Assembly: GCF_003014695.1 (NCBI RefSeq) | Contig: NZ_PYAS01000007.1 | Span: 124,001-188,000, forward strand | DNA length: 64,000 nucleotides | From: Dyadobacter jiangsuensis | GTDB lineage: Bacteria > Bacteroidota > Bacteroidia > Cytophagales > Spirosomataceae | Reading direction: 5' to 3' | Shown here: one piece after another, positions 1 through 8,248 of the stretch | How the letters are laid out: each line of letters begins with the position of its first letter | Position numbering within the stretch: the first letter of the stretch is position 1 | Notes under the pieces: generated by a model | Databases searched by the model: none | Told to the model about the DNA's origin: nothing | What the model saw: only the letters and a program-made list of their open reading frames with translations | Made by a program: the position numbers and the translations under genes

Positions 1-2
1 GC

Positions 3-842
3 CCAAAAATTGACCGACTGGCCTGCCCGTGGCTCATACGACGCTTTATCGATCCGCAAGCGGAAATAATATATGTACCCGAAAATGAGGTGTTGCGCCA
101 GGCGAATGTGCTTGGTGCGACACCTTTCGACATTCCCGGTGTCGAGTTCACGCATTATGACGACCAATGCACGTTCGACTATTTCATTAAAAAATACGAA
201 TTGAAAGATCCTGCGTTAAGCATTATCGCGCCCATCGTACGCGGTGCCGACACCGACGATCACACGCTGGCGTTGCAGTCGTCAGGACTGTGGGCCATTT
301 CGGCCGGACTGGCTTATAATACCAAGGACGATAAGGAATTGCTCGAAAAAGGCATGCTCATTTACGACGCATTGTACAGCTGGGCCACGCATTTGCACAA
401 GGAAAAGCACACACAAAGCCCCACCGAGCATTTGCTTTTACAGATTTACAAAACCTACATCAGTAATAAAGGAGAGAGGAAAACTAAGGTACCCGCCTGG
501 ACCAAAGAGCTCAAAAACCTCATCCAGGACCACATCGATACCAACCTGAACTTCAATCTCAAAATAGCGTCGGAAGAACTGGACGTAAACCCGGCCTATC
601 TTTCGAGGGAATTTTCGCGGTATTTCGATAACCTTTCATTCGGCGAGTACATCCGGAAGCTGCGGATCGAAAAGGCCATTCAACTGCTCGAATCTTCGGA
701 CGACACGCTGGCCGAGATCGCCTACCTCACCGGTTTCTCCGACCAGAGTCATTTCAACCGCGTTTTCAAGGCGCATACCGATCAAACGCCCTCCGAATAC
801 AGAAAATTTGTCCGAAAAAGTAAAGGAAATACAAAACGTTAA
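3..842 (+). CDS. ChrB C-terminal (chromate-sensing type) domain fused to an AraC-family DNA-binding domain; 5' end missing
   Basis: The frame is open from base 3, so the gene begins outside the window. GTG at 90 is not the start, because the codons before it already encode the conserved opening of the ChrB C-terminal domain (KIDRLACPWLIRRFIDP). The domain continues with GATPFDIPGVEFTH and IVRGADTD and ends about 110 codons after base 90. The last ~110 residues are an AraC/XylS double helix-turn-helix, with LAEIAYLTGFSDQSHFNRVF and the terminal PSEYRKF typical of the family. ChrB proteins sense or respond to chromate and regulate chrA efflux genes; AraC domains bind promoters. The fusion suggests a one-component regulator whose input is the ChrB-like domain. 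No ChrA transporter is visible here. Only a few N-terminal residues are probably missing. The domain calls are firm; the ligand is not known. Confidence 0.85.
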   Translation, partial: PKIDRLACPWLIRRFIDPQAEIIYVPENEVLRQANVLGATPFDIPGVEFTHYDDQCTFDYFIKKYELKDPALSIIAPIVRGADTDDHTLALQSSGLWAISAGLAYNTKDDKELLEKGMLIYDALYSWATHLHKEKHTQSPTEHLLLQIYKTYISNKGERKTKVPAWTKELKNLIQDHIDTNLNFNLKIASEELDVNPAYLSREFSRYFDNLSFGEYIRKLRIEKAIQLLESSDDTLAEIAYLTGFSDQSHFNRVFKAHTDQTPSEYRKFVRKSKGNTKR

Positions 843-919
843 AACCGTTCTATCCTGCGTGCGCATTGGTTTTTAGAATTGCATGGCGGTTTGTCCGCTT
901 TCAACTAAAATCCCATGTT

Positions 920-1483
920 ATGCTCCGTTACTTTACCGGAAAACTCCTTATTACGCTCTGCATTTTCATTTCGCTTGCCAATGCTACCCTTCGCGCGCAG
1001 CAGCAGGCACAACCAGCGTCGGCACCCGCGAGCACGGCCGCGCCTGCACCCACGTACCCACGTGTAGCCGGTTATGTAGGCATCCTGCACCCGATCGTAA
1101 CGTTCAGCAACGAGGGTACTACCACCAATTTCGATAGCTATTATGTAGTGGGGCTGCCTACCGGCATTAATATCTGGAAAAGTCCTAAAATCGGCTTCTC
1201 CGCCGAGTTTGTACCGCTGGTAAGGGCCGAGAAGGGCACGAGCAAGATGGCCAATTTCCTCTTCCACCCAGGTATCCTCGTAACATTAGCACCCGGGCTT
1301 ACCTTCGCCGGTCGTGCCGCTTTTGAAACGGCCGGGAGGTATGGCTTCACGCCGGTTTTGAATAAAATCGTGAAGAAGAATAAGAACAGCGGCTATTTTG
1401 TAGCGGTACCGGTGCCGTTCCGCTTTGGGAACGGGCACCCGGCTTCCGTTACGATAGGATTTCAGTTTGGAATCACATTCTGA
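920..1483 (+). CDS. Small secreted or outer-membrane protein, function unknown
   Basis: The protein has 187 residues if started at ATG 920, where a good signal peptide begins (MLRYFTGKLLITLCIF, then a cut near LRAQ). An upstream in-frame start at 866 would put a charged extension before the signal peptide and is less likely. After the signal comes an Ala/Pro-rich linker (about residues 28-45). The remainder is rich in Gly and alternating aromatic/polar residues and ends in aromatic residues (FQFGITF), as small outer-membrane beta-barrels do. It follows the ChrB-AraC gene on the same strand with a gap of 77 bases and may share its transcript. No family was recognised. Confidence 0.6.
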   Translation: MLRYFTGKLLITLCIFISLANATLRAQQQAQPASAPASTAAPAPTYPRVAGYVGILHPIVTFSNEGTTTNFDSYYVVGLPTGINIWKSPKIGFSAEFVPLVRAEKGTSKMANFLFHPGILVTLAPGLTFAGRAAFETAGRYGFTPVLNKIVKKNKNSGYFVAVPVPFRFGNGHPASVTIGFQFGITF

Positions 1484-1489
1484 CCACGA

Positions 1490-1744
1490 TCAACAACACA
1501 AAGAGCCATCCATGACCCGTTCAACTTCTGAAATGTCGCGGTTACGGCGGATCAGCGTCATGATTTTTTCAAAGTCGATCAGTTGAGAAGCCTCGAAAGC
1601 GATCACGCCCACGAAACTTTTGCCTCGGCTGATAAAATTCAAATGCTTGATCTTCGCCCCGTTTACGGACTCCACACTGGAAGTGATCTTGTGCAGGTTC
1701 CCGGCATTCCGGTAAATGATCCGGAGAAAAAAGGTTTTGCTCAT
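1490..1744 (-). CDS. Stand-alone ACT-domain protein
   Basis: These 84 residues match a single ACT fold: RNAGNLHKITSSVESVNGAKI is followed by a beta strand, a second helix (LIDFEKIMTLIRR) and a final strand (ISEVERV). ACT domains bind amino acids or other small ligands and usually regulate biosynthetic enzymes. The second half resembles the ACT module of acetolactate synthase small subunits and RelA-type proteins, but no catalytic partner is present. It lies downstream of the first SusC/SusD pair on the same strand, separated by 174 bases containing a strong hairpin. It is convergent with the preceding plus-strand gene, with six bases between the stop codons. Confidence 0.6.
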   Translation of the reverse strand: MSKTFFLRIIYRNAGNLHKITSSVESVNGAKIKHLNFISRGKSFVGVIAFEASQLIDFEKIMTLIRRNRDISEVERVMDGSLCC

Positions 1745-1787
1745 TGGTCTTGATATTTATGTGGTTTGTTGAGAATGTTCTTTTTTT

Positions 1788-1855
1788 GACCGCTGACGGC
1801 CGACCGCTGATTTTTATTTTTAAGATCGGCGGTCCGCGGTCGGTCGTCGGCGGTC
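1788..1855. repeat. Long GC-rich fold-back made of GACCGC-type units
   Basis: Bases 1788-1810 and 1833-1855 are complementary over 23 positions with three non-Watson-Crick positions, around a 22-base AT-rich loop. Each arm is itself repetitive: GACCGCTGA or a close variant recurs at about 13 bp. It lies between the first susD stop and the ACT gene start, both read leftward. It could act as an intergenic terminator or processing hairpin. It may be a diverged relative of the 10-bp-phased GTCA fold-backs near 24.4 and 49.3 kb. Confidence 0.6.
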
Positions 1856-1918
1856 CTATTAACATTACGCCCCGCAGCCCGGTTAAGTGCCACCGCCGTA
1901 CATTAAATTTTGTTAAAA

Positions 1919-3361
1919 TTAGAATGCATCGAACCAAAGCCTGGTCGTCAGGCGATCCTCACCCTGCGCCGCGACGGCTGCTTTGTAGTTGGCTGCGTTG
2001 AGTGCCTGCTCGCCGGTAGGGTAAGTAAGGCGAAGCGGCAATTTCCCGTTCAAAACACCTGCATAAGCCGGTTTGAGTTGCGGATAATCCAGCCTGCGCC
2101 ATTCTGCGAATGCTTCCAGTCCCTGACTAAACAACGCCAGCCATTTCTGCTCCCCGATCGATTTTTTATAGTTGGCCGCATTGTAACTCACCGACGGCTG
2201 CGCGAGGTAAGTTGCGATATCTGCATTACTTACTTTGAACTGCTGCAACGAAGCTGTTACCGCCGCTTTGTACAGATCAGCCGCATTTTCCGCAATATAT
2301 CCGCGCTGCGCAGCCTCCGCCAAATTGAACAAAACCTCCGCATAACTCACAAAAACCGCCGGTGAAGCAGCCGCCGTAAAGTAATCCCCCAGCTTAGAGG
2401 TTTTGGTAAAACCTAGTTTTGCCGCAGAATCAGCAGGAAGGCCGTTGGTTACCCCAATGTAGCCGGTAGGCGTCGCATCGACGGTCTTGTTTGCGAACAC
2501 AGCCAGGCGAGGGTCTTTCAGCTCCTGCAACTTATCGATGATCGATTTGCTCACGCGATAATCGTCCCGCGTTTCGCGGTCGCGGGAAACAGGATTCTGA
2601 TTCGGCGATGCGAGGTAAACCAGCTGGGCGATCTCGTCATTGGAGGCTATAAGGGCGCTTTTGTCTTTGGCGAGCTCCGTCACTACGGCTTTGGCGGTTT
2701 CAGGTTCCTTGTCGGCAATGCGCAACGCGATGCGCAGGCGCAGCGAGTTCGCGAATTTCTTCCATTTGGTGAGGTTGCCATTGTAAACAAGGTCCCCGCT
2801 GATCGGCGAACCGCCGGTATTGATCAGCTCGGTCGCCTTTTTCAGGTCGTTCAGAAGGCCGAGGTAAACGTCCTTTTGCGAGTCATACTTTGGCGTGAGC
2901 GTCTCGTTCAGTTTCAGTGCCTCGCTGTACGGAATGTTGCCGTAAAGATCCGTCAACAACTGGAACGACCACGATTTCAGAATCAATCCCACCGCCTGAT
3001 AATTGGTATTGCCCGTCTCCTCCCCTAATTTGATCAGGGTTGCAAAATCAGTCAATCCCTGCGAATAGAGATTCGTCCACACGTTCTGCACGTTGGCAAT
3101 GCTCACGGTGTACTTGTCCGGATCTGTATATTGAATTTTAGCCCAATGCTGAATAAAAAGCGTGGTCGTCTCCATCGAAGCATCCGATCCGAGCGTCAGA
3201 TCCGCATTCGACTTGATCGCATTCGCCAGCAAATACTCCGGCTGCGCTTTGATCGCCTCGTTCGGGTTGGTATTGGTTTCTTCGAGCTGATCCTGGCAAG
3301 CCGTCAAAAGAAGGCCGGCGGCAGCGATCACAAATCCTTTGGTAATGTTATTAGTACGCAT
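1919..3361 (-). CDS. SusD/RagB-like nutrient-binding lipoprotein (first pair)
   Basis: This is a 480-residue protein with a lipoprotein signal ending LLTAC (lipid-attachment Cys 22). It fits the SusD-like family, with a mature start rich in Asn/Glu (TNTNPNEAI) and helical TPR-like segments such as LTDLYGNIPYSEAL. Members sit on the outer surface as a lid over a SusC TonB-dependent channel and capture the substrate. The gene follows the SusC gene by 14 bases and is clearly co-transcribed. No degradative enzyme accompanies this pair; the nearest upstream gene is a cysteine desulfurase, and both carry the same promoter dyad. A sulfur-containing ligand is therefore plausible but unproved. Confidence 0.9.
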   Translation of the reverse strand: MRTNNITKGFVIAAAGLLLTACQDQLEETNTNPNEAIKAQPEYLLANAIKSNADLTLGSDASMETTTLFIQHWAKIQYTDPDKYTVSIANVQNVWTNLYSQGLTDFATLIKLGEETGNTNYQAVGLILKSWSFQLLTDLYGNIPYSEALKLNETLTPKYDSQKDVYLGLLNDLKKATELINTGGSPISGDLVYNGNLTKWKKFANSLRLRIALRIADKEPETAKAVVTELAKDKSALIASNDEIAQLVYLASPNQNPVSRDRETRDDYRVSKSIIDKLQELKDPRLAVFANKTVDATPTGYIGVTNGLPADSAAKLGFTKTSKLGDYFTAAASPAVFVSYAEVLFNLAEAAQRGYIAENAADLYKAAVTASLQQFKVSNADIATYLAQPSVSYNAANYKKSIGEQKWLALFSQGLEAFAEWRRLDYPQLKPAYAGVLNGKLPLRLTYPTGEQALNAANYKAAVAAQGEDRLTTRLWFDAF

Positions 3362-3375
3362 GAATATGGGTCAAT

Positions 3376-6300
3376 TTAGAAGCCTATTGAAAGATTGAAA
3401 CCGTAAGAAGCGGTCGTTGGCAGCTGCAACGATTCGAGCCCCTGACCGGTGTTGCCGGTGTTGAAGGCCGTTTCAGGATCGATGTTGTCCGCTTTCTTTT
3501 GCAGGAACGCCAGGTTACGGCCATACAGCGCGAGGGTCAGGCTTTGCAACTTGAATTTGGAAATGAATGTCTGCGGGACGGTGTAGCCGAGTTTCACTTC
3601 ACGCAGCTTGATGAACGACGCATCGAACACGCTCGCCTCGTTGATACCCGCACTATTGCTGTAAACGCCTTTGTAATAGCGCTCCGCCGGAACGATCACG
3701 GTGTTCGGTTTGCCGTCGGTGGTTACGCCGTTGGCAATGATACCGTCGTCGTACACGATCGCGCCCGTGGGAGCTGCCGCTGCATTAGCCACCTGCACCG
3801 CTACGCCGGCTTTGTTGTTACCCGGGTAATAGTAGGTCAAACCGCCGTGATCCGCATCGCGGCCGGGCAATGTCGATTTCAGCACGCCGGTATAGCGGCC
3901 GGTTGCATTGGTAGCCGAATAAATAGAGCCGCCTTGCTTGGTATCAATGAGCACATTCAGGTTAAATCCTTTGAAAGAGAACGAGTTATTAATACCGCCC
4001 ATCCATTTTGGCGTGTAATGGCCAAGCACTTGCAAACTTGGATTCTTCGCAGGCAATCCGTTAGCACCGATGATTTGCTCACCATTTTCAGCCCGTGCGA
4101 ATGCAGAACCGAATATCGCGCCGTAACCCAAGCCCTTGCTGGCATAAACGGTCACACCATTGGTACCCAGTTTGTAATCGTTCAGGAAGCCCTCGTCGTC
4201 GAGCTCCACCACTTTACTGCGGTTTCTGGAAAAGTTGATACCGATGTCCCATTTGAAACCTGATTCCGTTTCGATCGGCTTCACATTCAGCATAGCCTCG
4301 ATACCACGGTTGTTGATATGGCCCGCATTCAGGAGTTTCTGCTTGTAACCCGTCGAAGGGCTCACATCTGCACGCAAAATTTGGTTATAGCTATCTGTAT
4401 TATAATAACTCACATCCAACCGAACGCGATTACGGAACAATGCCACATCGGCACCGATCTCGGTCGATTGTGTGATTTCCGGCTTCAAATCCTCGCTCAG
4501 AAACACGTCCGAAACCGTCAGCAAAGGTGCGCTGCCAAAAGGCTGGTTAAATGGAAACGTATTCACCAACTGGTAAGGATCGGTATCCTTGCCCACTTCG
4601 GCCCAGCCGCCGCGGAGTTTGGCGTACGTGAGCACATTGCTTTTGATATCGAATGCATCCGTAAGCACCAAACTCGCATTTACCGACGGGTAGAAGTACG
4701 AGTTGTTGCCGGTAGGCAATGTCGATGACCAGTCGTTGCGCGCCGTCAGGTTCAAAAACGCATAGTTGCGGAAGCCCACTTGTGCGGAGCTGAATGCGCT
4801 GTAAACCTTCTGTTTGCGCAGCACATTGTAGGACACGAGCGGATCGCGCGAGTTGTTAAGCGTGTACAGGTCGGCTACCGCCAGGCGTGGCGCCTGCTGG
4901 TAATTCTGCTCGTTGAAATTGCTGCGCAGGTTACCTCCTACCAGCCAGTCGAGTTCAAAATCGGTGCTAACATTCTTGTGAAAATTGAAATTGAAGTCGG
5001 TATTGTTCTCGTTCACAACATAGCTGTCCTCGGTGTAGGAGCCATAGGGCGTGCCGTTAGTACCATATGCGACCCTGAATTTGCGCTTGTCGTTATAATA
5101 GTCGTTACCCGTCCGCACGTTGGCCGTGAGCCAGTCGGTAATCTTGTAATTCAAATTCACATTACCGAAAAAGCGGTCGCGGCGCTGCTGAGCCGTGTTT
5201 TCATATTGCAACAGGTAAGGATTGCTATAATAGCTGTGGTTCCAGTTGTAGTCGAAACCGCCTTTGTTATAATCCTTCAACAACTCGGTATCGACCTGGC
5301 GTCCGAACCACAGGAATTGAAGCATTACGCTGCTCCCACGGCCGGAGGTACCTGGCAGGTTATCGGAGCTGTTCCGCGCAAAATTCGCGCTGGTCGATAA
5401 CGTCAGCTTGTCGTTCAGGCGGTAAGTCGTATTCACTCCGAATGAGTTTTTGGAAATATCCGTATTCGGGATCACGCCGGTTTGCTTGCTGTTGTTGAAG
5501 GAGAAACGATAATCCACCTTGTCGTTAGAGCCCGCCACGGATACGCCTGTTGTGCGGGTATGACCCGTTACGAAGAAGTTTTTGACATTGTCGGGATGCG
5601 CCACAAATGGCACCGCCTCGCCGTTCGAGAAGAACTGGGGGATCAGCCTGCCGTCCATTCTCGGGCCCCAGCTTTCGTCGGTCGCGTCATTTACACCGCC
5701 TCCTTTTCCATTCACGTAAGAGAATGCACCGCCCGTTCCCTGCCCGAACACATTTTGATACTCAGGCAATACCAGCAATTTTTCTGAGGAATAGCCGAAA
5801 TTCACATTCACACCCAACCCACGCTGCGTGCCTTTGCCGCTTTTGGTCTTAATCAGAATCACCCCGTTGGAAGCGCGGGAGCCGTACAATGCGGCCGCAT
5901 TTGGCCCCTTCAACACGCTAATCGACTCGATGTCGTTCGGGTTAATGTCGGCAATCGCATTCGCGAAATCGCGTGAGCCATTGGCACCAGCACCCAGCTG
6001 CGAATTATCGACCGGGATTCCATCCACCACGAAAAGCGGCTGGTTATTACCGGCAATCGACGTTTCACCCCGGATCACGATCCGCGACGAGCCCATCCCG
6101 CCCTGGCTGTTGGTAATATTCACGCCGGCGATCTTGCCCGAAAGCGCATTTACGAGGTTACCCTCGCGGGCCTCGGCTACATCTTTAGTCTGCAACTCCT
6201 GCACCGCATAGCCGAGCGACTTTTTTTCTTTCGCAATGCCGAGCGCCGTCACAACCACTTCCTGCAAGATCGTCTCGTCGCTTTCGAGCCGAACGTCGAG

Positions 6301-6570
6301 TTTGCCGTCACGCGGAACGGGCAATTCAATGGATTTTAAACCGATAAACGAAAATTTCAATATCGAACCAGCGTCGGCCTCAATCGCATAGCTGCCGTCG
6401 CCATTGGTAGAGGTGCCTTTGGAAGTGCCTTTGATGAGAACGGTCACGCCGGGCAGCGTTTCGCCGCTGGTGGAGGTCACCTTACCGGTAACCGGGATGG
6501 TTTGCGCCTGTGCCGGTTGCAGCCAGGCGATACTGAACAGGAGGAAAATCAGTACTAAATTTCTTTTCAT
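3376..6570 (-). CDS. SusC/RagA-type TonB-dependent outer-membrane transporter (first pair)
   Basis: This is a 1064-residue receptor. It has a signal peptide (cut near AQAQ), a carboxypeptidase-regulatory-like beta-sandwich (about residues 25-105, VTGKVTSTSGETLPGVTV), a linker VVVTALG, a plug domain (about 115-245, with LFVVDGIPVDN and ASNGVILIKTK) and a 22-strand-type barrel ending in Phe. The family imports oligomers or other large ligands across the outer membrane using TonB energy. It forms an operon with the SusD gene. A TACATTTG promoter element and the shared dyad lie about 60-85 bases upstream. A nine-codon leader ORF (6586-6615, ending Ser-Cys-Pro) lies in between but may be chance. 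Confidence 0.93.
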   Translation of the reverse strand: MKRNLVLIFLLFSIAWLQPAQAQTIPVTGKVTSTSGETLPGVTVLIKGTSKGTSTNGDGSYAIEADAGSILKFSFIGLKSIELPVPRDGKLDVRLESDETILQEVVVTALGIAKEKKSLGYAVQELQTKDVAEAREGNLVNALSGKIAGVNITNSQGGMGSSRIVIRGETSIAGNNQPLFVVDGIPVDNSQLGAGANGSRDFANAIADINPNDIESISVLKGPNAAALYGSRASNGVILIKTKSGKGTQRGLGVNVNFGYSSEKLLVLPEYQNVFGQGTGGAFSYVNGKGGGVNDATDESWGPRMDGRLIPQFFSNGEAVPFVAHPDNVKNFFVTGHTRTTGVSVAGSNDKVDYRFSFNNSKQTGVIPNTDISKNSFGVNTTYRLNDKLTLSTSANFARNSSDNLPGTSGRGSSVMLQFLWFGRQVDTELLKDYNKGGFDYNWNHSYYSNPYLLQYENTAQQRRDRFFGNVNLNYKITDWLTANVRTGNDYYNDKRKFRVAYGTNGTPYGSYTEDSYVVNENNTDFNFNFHKNVSTDFELDWLVGGNLRSNFNEQNYQQAPRLAVADLYTLNNSRDPLVSYNVLRKQKVYSAFSSAQVGFRNYAFLNLTARNDWSSTLPTGNNSYFYPSVNASLVLTDAFDIKSNVLTYAKLRGGWAEVGKDTDPYQLVNTFPFNQPFGSAPLLTVSDVFLSEDLKPEITQSTEIGADVALFRNRVRLDVSYYNTDSYNQILRADVSPSTGYKQKLLNAGHINNRGIEAMLNVKPIETESGFKWDIGINFSRNRSKVVELDDEGFLNDYKLGTNGVTVYASKGLGYGAIFGSAFARAENGEQIIGANGLPAKNPSLQVLGHYTPKWMGGINNSFSFKGFNLNVLIDTKQGGSIYSATNATGRYTGVLKSTLPGRDADHGGLTYYYPGNNKAGVAVQVANAAAAPTGAIVYDDGIIANGVTTDGKPNTVIVPAERYYKGVYSNSAGINEASVFDASFIKLREVKLGYTVPQTFISKFKLQSLTLALYGRNLAFLQKKADNIDPETAFNTGNTGQGLESLQLPTTASYGFNLSIGF

Positions 6571-6631
6571 GATGTGGATTGGAAGTTAGGGACAGCTTAA
6601 ATGTTTATGATTCATTAATTACTCTACTTAT

Positions 6632-6652
6632 TTTATAGATTTAATATACAAA
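6632..6652 (-). promoter_or_regulatory. Shared dyad box, copy A (upstream of first SusC)
   Basis: Read on the minus strand, this element starts TTTGTATATTAAATCTATAA. It matches copy B (8098-8118) at 16 of 21 positions. The preceding bases complete TACATTTG (6649-6656), a perfect match to the Bacteroidota -7 consensus TAnnTTTG. That places the start of transcription inside the box and would suit repressor control. The SusC start codon is about 61 bases downstream. Confidence 0.6.
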
Positions 6653-6711
6653 TGTAATACCGTGACGATATTTCCCATGCTAATACCGCTATTTTTTGGG
6701 CAAATTATCTG

Positions 6712-7890
6712 CTACGCCCAGCTGGCGATCCTTTTCCAGCCCGCACGCGTCGAAACCACCGGGTCGGATTCGTAGATTCGGGTAATAGCGTCCACCACCA
6801 GATCCAGCTCTTCGAATGTATTAAACTTACTGAACGAGAACCTTACGTTCTCCTTGTCGGCTTCGCACGCCAGCGCCTGTATCACATGCGATGCGCCACC
6901 GCCCTGGCAGGCGCTCCCACCTGAAACCTGAATACCGACCTGGTCCAGCCTGGCCACCAGGCTTCCCGTGCTCAAACAGGGAAACGAAGCACTGAGCACA
7001 TTAGCGACGCTGTTTTCAGCCGATTTACTCTCCCCGTTGTAACAAATACCCTCGATCCCGCTGATCGCCAGTTTCGAGACGAGGTATTGTTTCAGCTTGG
7101 AAACCTTGCTACGGCTTGCTTCCAGGTTGCGGTAAGCCACTTCCAGTGCCTTCGCAAGCCCCACGATGCCTACGACATTTTCGGTACCGCCCCGCTGGCC
7201 GCGCTCCTGTCCTCCGCCGTAGATCAGCGGTTTCAGGCGGTGTTTTTGATTGATATAGACAAATCCCACCCCCTTCGGACCATGAAACTTGTGCGCAGAT
7301 CCCACGAGAAAATCGATATCAGCCTCCCGCAAATCGAAATGTGCCTTACCCATTGTCTGCGTCGTGTCGGTGAAAAACACGGCATTGTACCGCCGCGCCA
7401 GCACGCCGATCGCATGGATGTCCGTCAGGTTCCCGATTTCATTGTTCCCGTGCATGAGCGCGATGAGGGTGCGCGGGTTCGCCCGCAGGAGGTTCTCGAG
7501 GTGGTACAGATCCACATTGCCCCGCTCATCGAGTTTTACGAAGCTGGTTTCAATGTCTCCCTCTTTCTCGTGGCGCTTCAAAGTCTGCAATACGGCCTTA
7601 TGCTCGATGCGGCTGGTGATGACGTGGCTGAGGTCGTAAGCCTGGATCGCCCCCGACAATGCAAGGTTAATCCCTTCCGTAGCCCCGGCCGTGAAATAAA
7701 TCTCTTCCGGCGCAGCGCCCAGCAAATGCGCTACTGTGCGCCGTGCCTGATCGACGGCCTCTTTTGCCCTTCTGCCCGCACGGTGCGAGGACGAAGGATT
7801 GGCATAATGTGTGGTCAGGAATGGCAGGATCGCCTCAATCACTTCCGGGTCCAGCGCGGTCGTAGCCGCATTATCCAGATAAATTTCCAT
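6712..7890 (-). CDS. Cysteine desulfurase (NifS/IscS class V aminotransferase fold)
   Basis: This 392-residue PLP enzyme converts cysteine to alanine and a persulfide sulfur used for Fe-S clusters or thiolated cofactors. Family motifs are intact: the N-terminal IYLDNAATT, the PLP lysine in GSAHKFHGPKG (K201), RGGTENVVG, and the catalytic cysteine C327 in SGGSACQGG. No iscU, sufE or other Fe-S assembly gene adjoins it. It lies between the first SusC operon and the Fic cassette, and its upstream region carries the same dyad as the two SusC promoters. This suggests it belongs to a sulfur-supply response and may not be the housekeeping desulfurase. Confidence 0.92.
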   Translation of the reverse strand: MEIYLDNAATTALDPEVIEAILPFLTTHYANPSSSHRAGRRAKEAVDQARRTVAHLLGAAPEEIYFTAGATEGINLALSGAIQAYDLSHVITSRIEHKAVLQTLKRHEKEGDIETSFVKLDERGNVDLYHLENLLRANPRTLIALMHGNNEIGNLTDIHAIGVLARRYNAVFFTDTTQTMGKAHFDLREADIDFLVGSAHKFHGPKGVGFVYINQKHRLKPLIYGGGQERGQRGGTENVVGIVGLAKALEVAYRNLEASRSKVSKLKQYLVSKLAISGIEGICYNGESKSAENSVANVLSASFPCLSTGSLVARLDQVGIQVSGGSACQGGGASHVIQALACEADKENVRFSFSKFNTFEELDLVVDAITRIYESDPVVSTRAGWKRIASWA

Positions 7891-8097
7891 GTGTCTCTGG
7901 TTTGTTGTTGATCAAAGTTTGTTCGCGGCAAGGCACAGGTTTTCAAAGGCCTAACCAGCCTGATTCACTGTACAATACCAGTTTACTACTGTGGTTGGAT
8001 TTTCAGATTTATCAATAGAATTAGGTTGGGGCACCTTGACGAGTTACAGGTTGCCAGAAGATCACAGAGCCTAACCTCTCCCTTCGTTCTCAATAAA

Positions 8098-8118
8098 TCT
8101 ATAAATTCTATAGACAAA
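8098..8118 (-). promoter_or_regulatory. Shared dyad box, copy B (upstream of cysteine desulfurase)
   Basis: On the minus strand it reads TTTGTCTATAGAATTTATAG plus A. It contains the best dyad of the set: CTAT, seven bases, ATAG. It lies about 207 bases upstream of the cysteine desulfurase start and points toward it. It is also about 130 bases upstream of the divergent Fic gene, so an effect on both sides cannot be excluded. Confidence 0.6.
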
Positions 8119-8143
8119 GATTGATAAAAGATTTTAAGAATGC

Positions 8144-8242
8144 AAAAAACGAGGGCGTTTTTTACCTTAGAAATTTGAACGAGGGCGTTTTTTTGATATT
8201 TTTACCTTCGTTCTGAAAACACAGGTAAAAAACGCCCTTGTT
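8144..8242. repeat. Three copies of an AACGAGGGCG-T6-ACCTT repeat ahead of the Fic gene
   Basis: Copy 1 (8149-8167) and copy 2 (8178-8207, with about ten extra AT bases before ACCTT) are direct. Copy 3 (8222-8242) is inverted and ends six bases before the Fic ATG. Copy 1 is also a small palindrome: A6CG, AGGG, CGT6. Copies 2 and 3 face each other and could pair. The same core recurs three times at 10215-10279 beyond the other end of the cassette. Likely roles are operator sites for the Fic protein's C-terminal winged helix, or boundary repeats of a mobile cassette. Confidence 0.65.
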
Positions 8243-8248
8243 CTTCCC

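Larger units (their letters stand above)
7891..8248. other. Intergenic region between cysteine desulfurase and Fic gene
   Basis: These 358 bases separate divergent genes. They hold dyad box copy B (8098-8118), a weaker box-like sequence on the plus strand (8008-8028), and the AACGAGGGCG repeat cluster next to the Fic start (8144-8242). The desulfurase leader would be about 200 bases. In it, a TTG-started frame of 36 codons with three cysteines can be read; without an ATG or a good ribosome site it is only a curiosity. No RNA gene was recognised. Confidence 0.6.

Noticed and set aside
90..842. A 250-residue AraC regulator starting at GTG 90
   Set aside because: The same frame continues to the window edge and encodes the conserved N-terminal part of the ChrB domain, so GTG 90 is an internal Val codon.
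8008..8028. A fifth copy of the sulfur dyad on the plus strand
   Set aside because: Only the AATAGAATT part agrees. The right half-site is lost, so it was not counted as a copy.
7891..8098. A Cys-containing leader ORF (TTG start) before the cysteine desulfurase
   Set aside because: No ATG or GTG start in a good position, and the three Cys codons are scattered, not tandem. It was not annotated.
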